Below are positions 18,521 through 28,199 of a DNA stretch of 64,000 nucleotides, piece by piece. Position 1 is the stretch's first letter; each line of letters starts with the position of its first letter. The notes under the pieces were generated by a model. It saw nothing but the letters and a program-made list of their open reading frames with translations, made no database searches and was not told the DNA's origin. The stretch lies in NCBI GenBank assembly GCA_964448675.1, contig CAYUZU010000014.1, forward strand, positions 1 through 64,000, in the 5' to 3' direction. The stretch comes from CAYUZU01 sp964448675. GTDB lineage: Bacteria; Planctomycetota; Phycisphaerae; UBA1845; Fen-1342. The translations under genes and the position numbers were made by a program.

Positions 18521-18663
18521 AACAAGCTCCGAGATGGGCATTCCTGCGCGACGATCTGGAGTCCCGCGCGAAGGCGAATGCCCGAATCAGCAGGGTAACA
18601 AAGTAACAAGTTCACGAGGAAACAAGGCGGCGACGTGCACCGCAATGTCCGTATTGTCGCAGC

Positions 18664-20076
18664 TCACACCGTGTGCTCGCCGCGGCGGTTGGCAAACTTC
18701 TCGTATTCGGCGGCCTGTTTGTCGTAGCCCTCGCGCCCCATCAGCGCAAAGGTGAAGTCCTTGCCCATCTGCACCGCCGGCTGATCGTACGCGTTGATGT
18801 TCATCAGATTGCCGACGATGGAGGTCGTCGCCTCCCACAGCATGATGAACTGGCCGACGGTGTATTCGTCCACGACCGGAAAACGCAGCGTCAGGCACGG
18901 TCGCTGGCTGGCGACGAGCGCATACTCGGTGGCGCGTTTCTCGGCGTTGAGCAGCGTGCCAAATGATGCGCCATGCAGGTAGCGCAGCGACGCCGGCGTG
19001 CCCGCCACGCGCGGGATCTTCACGTCTCTGGCGAACTCCTCGACCTCGAGGAAGATGAACACTTTGTCGTTCGGCCCCTCGCGATAGAGCTGCACCTGCG
19101 AGTGTTGGTCGGTCGCGCCGAGCGCCTTGATCGGCGTCGGCCCCACGTGCACGAGCTGCCCATCGAGGTCGTGTTGCTTGCCAAGACTCTCCGCCCAGAG
19201 CTGGCGGTACCAGTCGGCCATGTCCTTGAGCGCGTAGCTGTACGGCATCATGACGTGCATCCGCTTGCCACGCGTATAGAAGCCATACAGCAACAACGCG
19301 AGCATGGCGGCGGGATTCTTGCGGATGGCTTTCTGGGCCGCCCGTTCGCCCAGCGCCGCGGCACCTTCGAGCAACCTGCCGATGTTGATGCCGCACAGCC
19401 CGGCCGAGAACAGCCCGACCGCTGACAGTACGCTGAACCGCCCGCCCACACCCGCCGGCACCGTGAGCGCGTCGAACCCGTCGGCATCGACGATGCCGCG
19501 CATCGTGCCGCCTTCCGGGTCGGTTGTGACGACCATGTTCTTCGTCAGGGCATTCTTGCCGACCTTTTTCACCAGCATGTCGCGGAAGAGCAGGTACTGC
19601 GCGGCTGTCTCGGCCGTTTCGCCGGATTTGCTGATCACGTTGAACAGTGTTTTCTTGAGCGACGGGCCGAGATACTCGAGCAGGCTGTGAAGCTGCATCG
19701 GGTCGACATTGTCCATGACGAACAGCCGCGGGCCGCGCCGTTTGGCATTCGGCATCAGGTTGTAGTACGCCGGGTTAAGCGCCGTTTGCAGCGCGATGTT
19801 GCCCAGCGCCGAACCGCCGATACCGAGCACCACCAGGTTCTCGAACTTGTCCTTGTAGCGACGAACGGCGGCCCGTACCTCCTTGAGCATTGCGGCGTCG
19901 TGGGGCAGCTCGCGGTAGCGGTGCTGGCCGCTCTTGCGCTCCTGCTCGATCCGCGTGACGGCGTCCTTGACGGCAGCCTCGGCCCGCTTGATCTCGGCGG
20001 CGCTGAGCCCGTGGGCCGGCCCGACCGCGTCGTCGAGCACATTCGCATAGTCCAACTGCAATGGCTGCTTGGCCAT
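18664..20076 (-). CDS. pgi: Glucose-6-phosphate isomerase
   Basis: 470 residues, preceded by a strong CAGGAGG. It interconverts glucose-6-phosphate and fructose-6-phosphate. Sugar-isomerase domains show VVLGIGGSALGNIALQTAL near residue 80, FNVISKSGETAETAAQYL, VVTTDPEGGTMRGI, GGRFSVLSAVGLFSAGLCG and a late YTVGQFIMLWEATTSIVG. The length is that of the shorter bacterial PGI group, not the ~550-residue enterobacterial form. It lies 143 bp upstream of manC on the same strand, so the pair may be co-transcribed. Confidence 0.96.
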   Translation of the reverse strand: MAKQPLQLDYANVLDDAVGPAHGLSAAEIKRAEAAVKDAVTRIEQERKSGQHRYRELPHDAAMLKEVRAAVRRYKDKFENLVVLGIGGSALGNIALQTALNPAYYNLMPNAKRRGPRLFVMDNVDPMQLHSLLEYLGPSLKKTLFNVISKSGETAETAAQYLLFRDMLVKKVGKNALTKNMVVTTDPEGGTMRGIVDADGFDALTVPAGVGGRFSVLSAVGLFSAGLCGINIGRLLEGAAALGERAAQKAIRKNPAAMLALLLYGFYTRGKRMHVMMPYSYALKDMADWYRQLWAESLGKQHDLDGQLVHVGPTPIKALGATDQHSQVQLYREGPNDKVFIFLEVEEFARDVKIPRVAGTPASLRYLHGASFGTLLNAEKRATEYALVASQRPCLTLRFPVVDEYTVGQFIMLWEATTSIVGNLMNINAYDQPAVQMGKDFTFALMGREGYDKQAAEYEKFANRRGEHTV

Positions 20077-20212
20077 GAGAAACCTCCTGGGGGCGACCGT
20101 GCCAACTTCAGCGCGCAGGATAACACCCCCGCGGCGGCCTCGCCACCGGGATGCTCACGGCTCACGGAGCCGCGGCACAGCGCCCCGCGTCACCGCTGCG
20201 TTGCCGTCTCGC

Positions 20213-21970
20213 TCACTGCCCCAGCGGCAACTCCAGCACGCTCGGGTGCGCCGCGTCGTGATAGACACGCACAGTCGCGGTACGGGCATCGGCGCCGGTT
20301 TCGTCCGCCACCACGCCGCCGGAATTGTAGTTCTTCTGCCAGTAGATGCTGTTGGGCGACGTCACCACCAGCCGCAGTCGGCTGCCCTTCGCCAGCCGCC
20401 GGGCGAAGAAGTTGAAAGAGTCGAACTCATATCGCTCAATCTGCCCCGGGGTGACGAGTTCAGCCTCGGCGAGCGACTGCCGATAGCGGGCCCGCAGCAC
20501 ATCGTACGCCAGTTCGATGCTCGTGCCGTCTGGCCGCACTTCGTGGAGCGTCAGCTTGAAGTCCGTGTCGGGCACGTCCAGCTCAATCCACAGCACTACT
20601 CGCACGAACCCGGCCACTTCCAGCGCTGCCGCCAGCGGCGCACTGTGATACACCAGCCCGCGGCCATCGAGCGTCAGCACCGGGGTCTGGTCGATCAGTG
20701 ACGTGTCCGGCGGCTGCTGTTCCCACTGCGCGGGCGAGGTGTCCAGTGGATCGTAAACATACGTATCCGGGCCCTGGTCGTCCGGCCTGGCTTCGGCAAG
20801 CCGGCCCGAATGAAACACATCGTTGGCCTGCCCGTCTGACGAGTGCAGGAACAGCGGCCGCGTCGCACGTGTCACGTCGGGTAGCGTGGGGGCGTACTTC
20901 CACACCTCGGCGTCAGGGCCGGCCACGTAGTAGGCCACGCGGTCCTTCAGAAACGCGGGCTTGTCGCCGTCCTTCATTGTCCAGTCGTACCACGCGCGGT
21001 GAAGGTCATTGAGGTCAATCACCGACGCCTCGTCAAAGGTCAGCTTCTTGAACTCGCGCTTGGGGTGAACGCAGCCACCGTGATCCCACGGGCCAATCAC
21101 GAGGTAGTGCTGCTCCTTGCCCGCATCCGAACCATGCTGCATATGCCGCCGATAGAACGCCATCGCACCGGGCTGGTCCGCATCGTAGTGCCCGGTGATG
21201 GTGAGAATCGGCACGTCGATGCGGGCGTAGTCGGCCGGCGCCGGGACCATCGCGTTCCAGTACGCGTCGGGCGTGGGGTGAGCGACCCATTTGCGCCAGG
21301 CCGATTTCGTGTTGCCGGCGATCTTGTCGAGTTCGCGGAATGCGCGGTGCTCGCGATAAAGCCGCGTGAACTTGTGGATCCACAACCCGACCTCGTCGCC
21401 GCCGATCGCGTCATTCATGCATCGGCCGCTGGTCATCGTCAGCCATTGCATGTCATACGGAAAGTAAATGCCGTTGAAGAAAGGGAAGTCGACACCGGGA
21501 TGGGCAGCGGCGGCAGGGACGATGGTCTTGAGGCGCGGCGGGAAGGTCTTGAGCGTGGCCCACTGGCTGGTGCCCATGTAGGAGATGCCCCACATCGCGA
21601 CCTGGCCGTCGCACCATGGCTGCTCGGCAAGCCACGCCACAACGTCGTGCCCGTCCTGTGGATCGTGTGCGAATGGCTCGAACGTCCCCGCGGAATTGCC
21701 GCGGCCGCGCACATCCACCGCCGCAAAGACATACCCATGCCGCGCGAACCAGGTCCCGAAGCCGTGGTAGTTGTCGGCGGTGTAGGGGGTGAGCGTGAAG
21801 ATCACGGGCAGCGGTTCGGCCTGCTCCATTGGACGGTAGACCGTCGCGCTGAGTTCGATGCCATCACGCATCGGGACGCGTAGGCCCCAGTGCATCCGGA
21901 TCTCGGGTTGCTCGACGTCAGCGGCGAGCGCAACGCCAGCCAGGCAAACGAGGCAGATCAGCGTACGCAT
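20213..21970 (-). CDS. CocE/NonD family (X-Pro dipeptidyl-peptidase-like) hydrolase
   Basis: 585 residues with a signal peptide (MRTLICLVCLAGVALA), so exported. The N-terminal alpha/beta-hydrolase domain carries RVPMRDGIELSATVYRP, DVRGRGNSAGTF and the nucleophile motif GISYMG with Ser130. The C-terminal ~230 residues form the jelly-roll domain of the X-Pro dipeptidyl-peptidase/CocE group, ending in a beta-rich RVYHDAAHPSVLELPLG. It cleaves an ester or amide bond of unknown substrate. It is the last gene of a tight same-strand series: the upstream decarboxylase-family gene ends 29 bp before its start. Confidence 0.9.
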   Translation of the reverse strand: MRTLICLVCLAGVALAADVEQPEIRMHWGLRVPMRDGIELSATVYRPMEQAEPLPVIFTLTPYTADNYHGFGTWFARHGYVFAAVDVRGRGNSAGTFEPFAHDPQDGHDVVAWLAEQPWCDGQVAMWGISYMGTSQWATLKTFPPRLKTIVPAAAAHPGVDFPFFNGIYFPYDMQWLTMTSGRCMNDAIGGDEVGLWIHKFTRLYREHRAFRELDKIAGNTKSAWRKWVAHPTPDAYWNAMVPAPADYARIDVPILTITGHYDADQPGAMAFYRRHMQHGSDAGKEQHYLVIGPWDHGGCVHPKREFKKLTFDEASVIDLNDLHRAWYDWTMKDGDKPAFLKDRVAYYVAGPDAEVWKYAPTLPDVTRATRPLFLHSSDGQANDVFHSGRLAEARPDDQGPDTYVYDPLDTSPAQWEQQPPDTSLIDQTPVLTLDGRGLVYHSAPLAAALEVAGFVRVVLWIELDVPDTDFKLTLHEVRPDGTSIELAYDVLRARYRQSLAEAELVTPGQIERYEFDSFNFFARRLAKGSRLRLVVTSPNSIYWQKNYNSGGVVADETGADARTATVRVYHDAAHPSVLELPLGQ

Positions 21971-21999
21971 GGGGAGTCTCCTGATACCAGCGGCCGTGG

Positions 22000-23037
22000 T
22001 CAGCCGCTCGCGCGCTCAGCGCTCACGCGATTCCACTCGTCAAAAACAGCTCGCACGTTCTCCGGCTTGGCCCCGGGGCCGAACTCGCATTGCGCGATTG
22101 CCCCACCACGTCCCGTGTACAACGCGTCCGCCACGCGCCGCACGGCGGCCCGCGTCTCTTCCGGCGTGCCGTAGGCCAGCACCTGTTGCCGGTCGATCTC
22201 GCCCCAGAAGGTAATCCGTCCGCCAAAGCGCCGCCCGATTTCCTCAATATCCATGCAGAAGAGCTGGCTGTTGACCGCATCGACACCGGCGTCAATCAGG
22301 CCTTCGTAGATGTCGAGGATGTAGCCGTCGCTGTGCATGAACGCGAACTTGCCCGCATCGTGGATGATCTTCACATAGTCGGCGTACAGCGGCTTGAACA
22401 ACTCCTGCCACAGGGCCGGCCGAATCAGCAGCGCATTCTGCGAGCCCCAATCATCGAACCAGACGATGCCGTCGATGTCGGTCTGTACCCATTCCGTGAG
22501 CAGGGCACAGGCCCACTCGTGGACGACGTCACGCAGCCGAACCAGTCCGTCGCGGTTGCGAATGAGGTCCATGAAGATGTTCTCGGTACCGCGGAGGAAC
22601 TGCATCCGCTCGAACGGCCGAATCGGCGCCAGCAGCGCCATGAAGCAATCGCTTGCTGCGCAGGAACGGTTGACTTCGTCCCGATCGAGATTCACCCACG
22701 CCCACGGCGGACGCACCTGGTCCATGTCTGTGCGATAATCCGCGATCAACGGCGTCTTGACCTCGCCCATGATGTGACGCTGGAGATTCGTGAACACGCA
22801 GCCCCACTCGTCCACAAACGTGCCCGGCATGTCCGCGCGACCCTGCTCGCATCCGATCGGCGGCAGCGTCAGCGCCGGGCCACAGATGTCGTCGGGAAAG
22901 TCGCGCTGAATCGCGGCGAGCTCCTCGGGAAACGCCTCGGCCGCCAGTCCGCCGGCCCACATCTGGCGCGGTACGCGCGGCGTCGGCTCGTGGCGTAGCG
23001 TGCGATAGACGAGTTCACGTGGGGTGAGTTCAGCCAT
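22000..23037 (-). CDS. Uroporphyrinogen decarboxylase superfamily protein (paralogue 1)
   Basis: 345 residues with the TIM-barrel pattern of the URO-D superfamily: MAELTPRELVYRTLRHEPTPRVPRQMW at the start, then DIDGIVWFDDWGSQ, FKPLYADYVKIIHDAGKFAFMHSDGYI, GVDAVNSQLFCMDIEEIGRRFG and FWGEIDRQQVLAYGTPEE. The HemE signature (RQAGRY) is absent, so haem synthesis is unlikely. Relatives include corrinoid-dependent methyltransferases (MtaA/CmuA type), but no corrinoid-binding protein is nearby. It lies 15 bp downstream of a second member of the superfamily and 29 bp upstream of the CocE hydrolase, suggesting one operon. Confidence 0.85.
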   Translation of the reverse strand: MAELTPRELVYRTLRHEPTPRVPRQMWAGGLAAEAFPEELAAIQRDFPDDICGPALTLPPIGCEQGRADMPGTFVDEWGCVFTNLQRHIMGEVKTPLIADYRTDMDQVRPPWAWVNLDRDEVNRSCAASDCFMALLAPIRPFERMQFLRGTENIFMDLIRNRDGLVRLRDVVHEWACALLTEWVQTDIDGIVWFDDWGSQNALLIRPALWQELFKPLYADYVKIIHDAGKFAFMHSDGYILDIYEGLIDAGVDAVNSQLFCMDIEEIGRRFGGRITFWGEIDRQQVLAYGTPEETRAAVRRVADALYTGRGGAIAQCEFGPGAKPENVRAVFDEWNRVSAERASG

Positions 23038-23052
23038 GGGTGTGTGTCCTGC

Positions 23053-24069
23053 TCATTGCACTGAGCGAGCGTAGTCGAACATGGCCCGCACGTTCGCTTC
23101 GGGCGTGCCAGGTGGTATCTCGCAGCCGGCGGCCAGAATATAACGCGGTTCCGATTCACGGTGACAGGCGGCGAAATCGGCAGCGATTCGCTCAGGATCG
23201 CTTTGCAGCACACCCTCCACGGGGTGGACATTGCCGGCCAGCACGACGTCCGGCCCGACTTCTGCCCGCACCTCGGCCATCGTCTGCGGAAAATCCACGT
23301 CGATCATATCCGCACCGGTTGCGGCCATTGCCGCAAACTTGCCATGGACGTCCCCGCAAATGTGCAGCCGAACCGTTGCCCCCGCCGCCTGAATCGCCTC
23401 GACGATGCGCCGTTCGCGCGGCGCGATTTCCTCAGCGTAGTAGCGCGGCGATACCAGCGATGCAGCCGCGTCGCCAATGCCGATCATGTCGGCCCCCGCG
23501 TTCACCTGCGCCAGGGCAAAGCTGATTTCGAGCTCAACCGCCCAGTCCATCAGCGCCGTCAAGAACGTCGGGTCGCGACGAATGGCCAACATGCACTCGT
23601 TCATGCCATGCAGATTCACGGCTTCGGCGATGGGCCCTTCGACCCAGCCAAGGATCGGCACCTCACCCTTGACCTGCTCGGCGAAGAGGCGAATGGCGGC
23701 GAGGCGATCAGTCATGCGCCCGCCGCCAGCGGGATCGGGCATTTTCAGCGCCGCCAGGTCCTCGGGGGAGCGAATCGGCCAGCGTTCGGCGTGCGGCGGT
23801 TGGTGATCCGGGAACGCGAGCGGGGCGCCGCAATCCGCCGCCTCGCGCCAGGAGTCAGAGCAGCACGACGCGACATCCACGCCGAACTTCTCCACCAGCG
23901 CGAGCTGCCCCTTCACGAGCAGCCGGTGGTCGCGCACGTACTCGGCATACGACACGCCGATCTCGTCGGCCGCAAAGATCATGAACAGGGGCTGCACGGG
24001 GAGGTGGTCGACCGGCTCGCCCGCCAGCCGTGCCCGTGTCCGCTCGTAGGCGTTCATTTGACTTTGCAT
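23053..24069 (-). CDS. Uroporphyrinogen decarboxylase superfamily protein (paralogue 2)
   Basis: 338 residues from the ATG at 24069. The frame extends to 24168, but the added residues are unlike the family, and an ATG at 24057 is also possible. Family segments are MNAYERTRARLAGEPVDHLPVQP, VEKFGVDVASCCSDSWREA, ILGWVEGPIAEAVNLHGMN, GADMIGIGDAAASLVSPRYY, GATVRLHICGDVHGKF and VLAGNVHPVEGVL. As in paralogue 1 the RQAGRY motif of true HemE is missing. The His in RLHICGD and the Cys-rich CCSD could contribute to metal binding as in methyltransferase relatives; that is inference. It is first in the apparent operon and divergent from the glycosidase lipoprotein. Confidence 0.83.
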   Translation of the reverse strand: MQSQMNAYERTRARLAGEPVDHLPVQPLFMIFAADEIGVSYAEYVRDHRLLVKGQLALVEKFGVDVASCCSDSWREAADCGAPLAFPDHQPPHAERWPIRSPEDLAALKMPDPAGGGRMTDRLAAIRLFAEQVKGEVPILGWVEGPIAEAVNLHGMNECMLAIRRDPTFLTALMDWAVELEISFALAQVNAGADMIGIGDAAASLVSPRYYAEEIAPRERRIVEAIQAAGATVRLHICGDVHGKFAAMAATGADMIDVDFPQTMAEVRAEVGPDVVLAGNVHPVEGVLQSDPERIAADFAACHRESEPRYILAAGCEIPPGTPEANVRAMFDYARSVQ

Positions 24070-24203
24070 GCCACCTGCCGGAGGATTTTCGCTGACTGGA
24101 CCCGCCTCGTTGCCAGCGTCACTATAGCGTTTCAGCACGCGCGTGCCAACGCAACGGCAACCGGGCACCGCGACGCGGGCCGTCAGATCGTCAGGAGCAA
24201 CAC

Positions 24204-26837
24204 ATGAGCAAGTTCAACCGCCTCCTCGCAGCGTCTTCGTTCGTCCTTGCGCTGGCGCTCGCCAGCGCCGGTTGCGAGCAACAGGACGGGCCGCGTGCCA
24301 TGCCGCCGCGCGACGACGAGGTCTCGCGCCTGGCGCCCCGCAGCGACCGCGCCCCGGCGGCACCGCAGCCCGACAACGCCACGCCCGCCCCGCCGGTCTA
24401 CCTCCACGCTGCCGACGAAAGCTACTTCGGCCTGAACGGCACCAAGATGTTCCATGTGCCGGAGCAGAAGGACACGACCGTAGCGCAGCGCATTGCCTGG
24501 ATGCAGGAAGCGGGCGTCCGCTGGGATCGCAGCGACCTGTGGTGGCACGTGGTGGAGCCGCGCCGCGGTGAATTCGACTTCTCGCGTGCCGACCTCGTTC
24601 TGGAGACGCTCAACGCCCACGGCATCGAGTGGTATCCGATTCTCTGCTACGGGTCGGCGTGGTATCACGCGGAGCACACAGCACCGCTGAGCGATCAGGA
24701 CTACGATGACTTCATCAATTACGTCCGCAAGACCGTCAACCGCTATCGCGGCCGCATTCGTTACTGGGAAGTCTGGAACGAGCCGAACATCTCCGAGTTC
24801 TGGAGCCCCGAGCCGGACCCCGTCGCTTATGCTCGTCTCCTGAAACGCGCGTATGTCGCGATCAAGGACAGTGACCCGAACGCCGTCGTGTGTGCTCCGG
24901 CGATTGCTCCGCTCGGCGCGTGGGATCGCAAGTTCGTCGAGCGCATGTATCAGTGTGGCGCGAAGGACTACTTCGACGTCTTTGACTACCACTATTACCG
25001 TAACCACGCGCCCGAGCGCGAAGTCCCGCTCGAGATCGCCGAAATCCGCGCCGTCATGCACCGCTATGACGACCACAAGCCCCTGCAAATCAGCGAATCA
25101 GGCGTATCGTCCATTGTCGCGGGCAAGCACCAGGACGCACTCGTGGTGCGCAACCACCTGCTGTGCCTCGCACTCGGCGTGAAGCGCTTCTACTACTTCG
25201 ACCTGCAAAACTGGTTCGACGATCGGCCCCACGACTGGGCCAGCCAGCTCGGCCTGGTCACCGCCGCCGGTGTTCCGAAACCCGCATACCATGCATATCG
25301 CACGCTCGTTGACCAGGTGGACTACACCGAGTTCGTCGGTCGCGTCCAGCACCTCGGTGACAACGTCGAAGCCGTGCTGACCTACGATCCGCAGACCGAG
25401 GAGTACATCCTCGCGGCGTGGCTCACCGATGAAGGCGGGATGCGCGATCTGTCGCTCGCTTGTGTGCCGCGCAACATCACCGTTGTCTATCCGTATGGCA
25501 AGGAAGACGTCCGCTCGTTTACCGGCAACCCCGACGCCGGGTCGTGGCTCGTCAAGGTCCGCATCGACGAGCGACCGCACTACGTCCGCGGCGTCGACCC
25601 GCTGCCGCTGCTGCCGGAGGCGGGATTGGATTTCTCACGCAAGCTCACCATCCTCTCGCCGGGCGAACAGACCGCGCTGACGCTCGTGCCCCATCGATTC
25701 CTGCGACCGTGCGAGATCGACGTCGTATCGGTCGAAGCTGACAGCGGCATCGAGTGGAGCCCGACCCGCGGTGTATTGCGCTGTACCGACGCTGCCCGCC
25801 CCGGCCGCTCGCGCATCGTGGTCGTCGTCGATGTCACGCATGGTCCGCCCGAGCGCCGCCGCACGCAGCGTCTGCGACGCGAAGCCCTCGTCGATGTCGA
25901 GCCCGCCGTCACCGTCAGCATCCGCCCCCTTGTCGAACAGGACCAACTCGTCATCAGCACAATGGTCCAGAACCGGACCGAGCGCGAGATGCGCGGTGCG
26001 CTGCACCTGGTCGAGACGCTCGGCGACCACCGGCGGCCTGTCCGCCAGCAGCCGACCCAGGTGCTGCCCCCGCGCGAGCAACGGCGCTACACACTCGAGC
26101 TCGGCGACGCCTGGCTGGCGGACGCCGCCCAGCCGCGCGTGCTGCACCTCGAGTTCGGCCCCCACCGCAGCCGGCCGCTCCGCGTGCAACCGGCCCCCGT
26201 CGGCGGTACCGCGCCGACCGTTGACGGCGATCTCGGCGACTGGACCGACATGCCCGCCATGCACATCGGCACCGCTGAACAGGTGTTCCACAAGGCGACC
26301 CAGTGGTCGCCCGACAACGCGTCAGCGTTGTGCTACGTGCGCTTCGCGGCCGACACGCTGTACGTCGCCGCCCGCGTGCGCGACGACGACCCGATGATCA
26401 ACAATGAGAGCTCGCTGGAACTCTGGAAGGGTGACTCGCTGGAGATCTTCGTCGGCATCTGCGGCCCGACCGAGCGTACCGTCATCAAGAAAGGGTGCGA
26501 ATACCATCTCGGCATCGCCCCGATTCATCGCGACGGCGGCGCCACCGCCTTCTGGTACCACCGCGATGTGCCGATCGCGGCCGCGACGGTCGCCGCCCGG
26601 CGTCTTTCCGGCGGTTACTGCATCGAAGCCGCCATTCCCCTGGCCGCGCTCGAAATCGACCCCGCCGTGCTGACCGACCACGACTGCCTCAGCTTCGATA
26701 TCACACTCAACGACCGCGATCGCGAAGAGTGGGCGCCCGCCGGCGTCAACCTCGGCCGCCGCCTCGCCTGGAACGGCACCGGCGCGAATTGGATCGACCC
26801 CTCGGGATACGGGCTGCTCGTGCTCCGGCGGGAGTGA
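24204..26837 (+). CDS. Lipoprotein clan-A-like glycoside hydrolase with C-terminal CBM9-like domain
   Basis: 877 residues; AGGAG lies 7 nt before the ATG. The N-terminus is a lipoprotein signal with lipobox ASAGC. Residues ~70-400 form a (beta/alpha)8 domain: WMQEAGVRWDRSDLWWHVVEP, then WEVWNEPN with likely acid/base Glu193, and LQISESG with likely nucleophile Glu298, the arrangement of clan GH-A enzymes (GH39/GH5-like). The family number cannot be fixed. A beta-rich middle region follows, and the last ~210 residues begin PTVDGDLGDWTDMP and match CBM9-like carbohydrate-binding domains (LYVAARVRDDDPM, GDSLEIFVG). It probably cleaves a polysaccharide at the cell surface. It is divergent from the decarboxylase-family operon. 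Confidence 0.88.
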   Translation: MSKFNRLLAASSFVLALALASAGCEQQDGPRAMPPRDDEVSRLAPRSDRAPAAPQPDNATPAPPVYLHAADESYFGLNGTKMFHVPEQKDTTVAQRIAWMQEAGVRWDRSDLWWHVVEPRRGEFDFSRADLVLETLNAHGIEWYPILCYGSAWYHAEHTAPLSDQDYDDFINYVRKTVNRYRGRIRYWEVWNEPNISEFWSPEPDPVAYARLLKRAYVAIKDSDPNAVVCAPAIAPLGAWDRKFVERMYQCGAKDYFDVFDYHYYRNHAPEREVPLEIAEIRAVMHRYDDHKPLQISESGVSSIVAGKHQDALVVRNHLLCLALGVKRFYYFDLQNWFDDRPHDWASQLGLVTAAGVPKPAYHAYRTLVDQVDYTEFVGRVQHLGDNVEAVLTYDPQTEEYILAAWLTDEGGMRDLSLACVPRNITVVYPYGKEDVRSFTGNPDAGSWLVKVRIDERPHYVRGVDPLPLLPEAGLDFSRKLTILSPGEQTALTLVPHRFLRPCEIDVVSVEADSGIEWSPTRGVLRCTDAARPGRSRIVVVVDVTHGPPERRRTQRLRREALVDVEPAVTVSIRPLVEQDQLVISTMVQNRTEREMRGALHLVETLGDHRRPVRQQPTQVLPPREQRRYTLELGDAWLADAAQPRVLHLEFGPHRSRPLRVQPAPVGGTAPTVDGDLGDWTDMPAMHIGTAEQVFHKATQWSPDNASALCYVRFAADTLYVAARVRDDDPMINNESSLELWKGDSLEIFVGICGPTERTVIKKGCEYHLGIAPIHRDGGATAFWYHRDVPIAAATVAARRLSGGYCIEAAIPLAALEIDPAVLTDHDCLSFDITLNDRDREEWAPAGVNLGRRLAWNGTGANWIDPSGYGLLVLRRE

Positions 26838-26940
26838 CGCGTTGCACCTGCCACGCCACGCACGGCCGACAAGCCGTCGGCCGCTGCGCTGCGTGGCCGG
26901 CGCTCTCTGCGTTCGTTGTTCGTCACGCCGTCACGCGCCT

Positions 26941-28008
26941 TCACACGCGCCCCATGCGCTCCAGCACACCGCGCAGCAATAGCGGCCAGACGGCGGTCGC
27001 ATCGGCGTACACCTCGGCGTGCCGCCCGCCCTCCTTCTCGGAAACGAACTTGCCCCACGACACCCCCTCAGAATATGTGCAGCCCGACAACCCGCCCCAA
27101 TGCACCGGCTCCGGGCAAATTCGCAGCGCATAGTGAAACCGGATGAACTCCCCATGTCGGCCATCGGTGCGCCGCTCCAGCACCTCGCCCAGCGGCCCCA
27201 CCTGCTGGGCCCAATTGCGCGGCACGCCACCGCCGATGGTGAAGATCGCCAGGCGCTCCGCCTTGCGCGCCAACTCGTAGTAATGCTCCATATCGCGCAG
27301 CAGGTCGATCTGCACCGGTGGGCGTCCCGCGTCCCGCGCGTTGACGTTGAAGGTGTATACGTCGATCCCCAGCTCGCTGTCCGTAAACGCCGGCACATAC
27401 ACCGGCACGCCGCGCGCCGTCGCCGACTGCAACACGCCGCGGCCTTGCGTCGTCTTTCGCAGGTGCTCGCCGATGCGCCAGTTGATCTCGTGACTACCGA
27501 CGGCCTGTCCCGCCGGAATGTCACTGAGCACCTTGTCCATGATGTCGGCGGCGTCTTCGAGGTTTCGCTCGAGCTCGAGCGTATCGTACACACGGCAATA
27601 ACCCGCCTCGTAGAGCTGCTCGTCGGACCACTTCGGGTCGAGCCGAAAGTGCGTGCGGCCGCTCTGCTCGATCAGCCCGTGGCACATCAGCGCCCCGGTG
27701 CTGACAATCACGTCGAGCATGCCCTGGTCGATCATCTCCGTGATCATGAGACCCTGCTTGGCAATCGTCATCGCGCCCGAGAAGGTGCCGACCACGAGGC
27801 AGTTCTCGTCGGCCACCATCTCGTGCAGCACATCGGCCGCTTCGCCCAGACTGCGGCCGCTGAATGCGGTCCTGGACATCGCCGCCAACAATTCCGAGGC
27901 GGTGGCGGTCTCCGTCACATCGATCGGGTCCAGTGGCTTGAAGTGGTGCGACCAGCCATCCGACAGCCGATCCATGCCGCGCGCCTGATCTTCATTGTTC
28001 TGGGTCAC
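26941..28008 (-). CDS. Deoxyhypusine synthase-like protein
   Basis: 355 residues from the GTG at 28008, which has GGAGAG 6 nt upstream; an ATG at 28026 lacks a good site. In eukaryotes and archaea the family moves the aminobutyl group of spermidine to eIF5A lysine. Bacterial members lack that partner and some are thought to make homospermidine. Visible: CLVVGTFSGAMTIAKQGL, IVSTGALMCHGLIE, FTIGGGVPRNWAQQ, and the active-site lysine motif GVSWGKF with Lys at residue 320. The intact lysine and NAD-site motifs indicate a working enzyme, but the acceptor (protein or putrescine) is unknown. No elongation factor P or polyamine gene is in the window. Confidence 0.9.
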   Translation of the reverse strand: MTQNNEDQARGMDRLSDGWSHHFKPLDPIDVTETATASELLAAMSRTAFSGRSLGEAADVLHEMVADENCLVVGTFSGAMTIAKQGLMITEMIDQGMLDVIVSTGALMCHGLIEQSGRTHFRLDPKWSDEQLYEAGYCRVYDTLELERNLEDAADIMDKVLSDIPAGQAVGSHEINWRIGEHLRKTTQGRGVLQSATARGVPVYVPAFTDSELGIDVYTFNVNARDAGRPPVQIDLLRDMEHYYELARKAERLAIFTIGGGVPRNWAQQVGPLGEVLERRTDGRHGEFIRFHYALRICPEPVHWGGLSGCTYSEGVSWGKFVSEKEGGRHAEVYADATAVWPLLLRGVLERMGRV

Positions 28009-28199
28009 GATCGACTCTCCGTGCATGGGCCCGAAACGTCAGCGCAGCCATGACGAGTCGCATGGCGCTGCCGGCGTGCTATCATAGCGCCGGCGTCGCG
28101 CCCGTCGCAAGCGGTGCCGCGCGCAGGCACGGCGCTTGACGCTCGGCACCCCCCAGCCGACCCTACGCACATACCGCCCCCGTCAGAAGGAGCCTCCCC

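Noticed and set aside
22000..24069. hemE (uroporphyrinogen decarboxylase) for the two paralogues
   Set aside because: The HemE RQAGRY signature is absent from both and no haem gene is adjacent.
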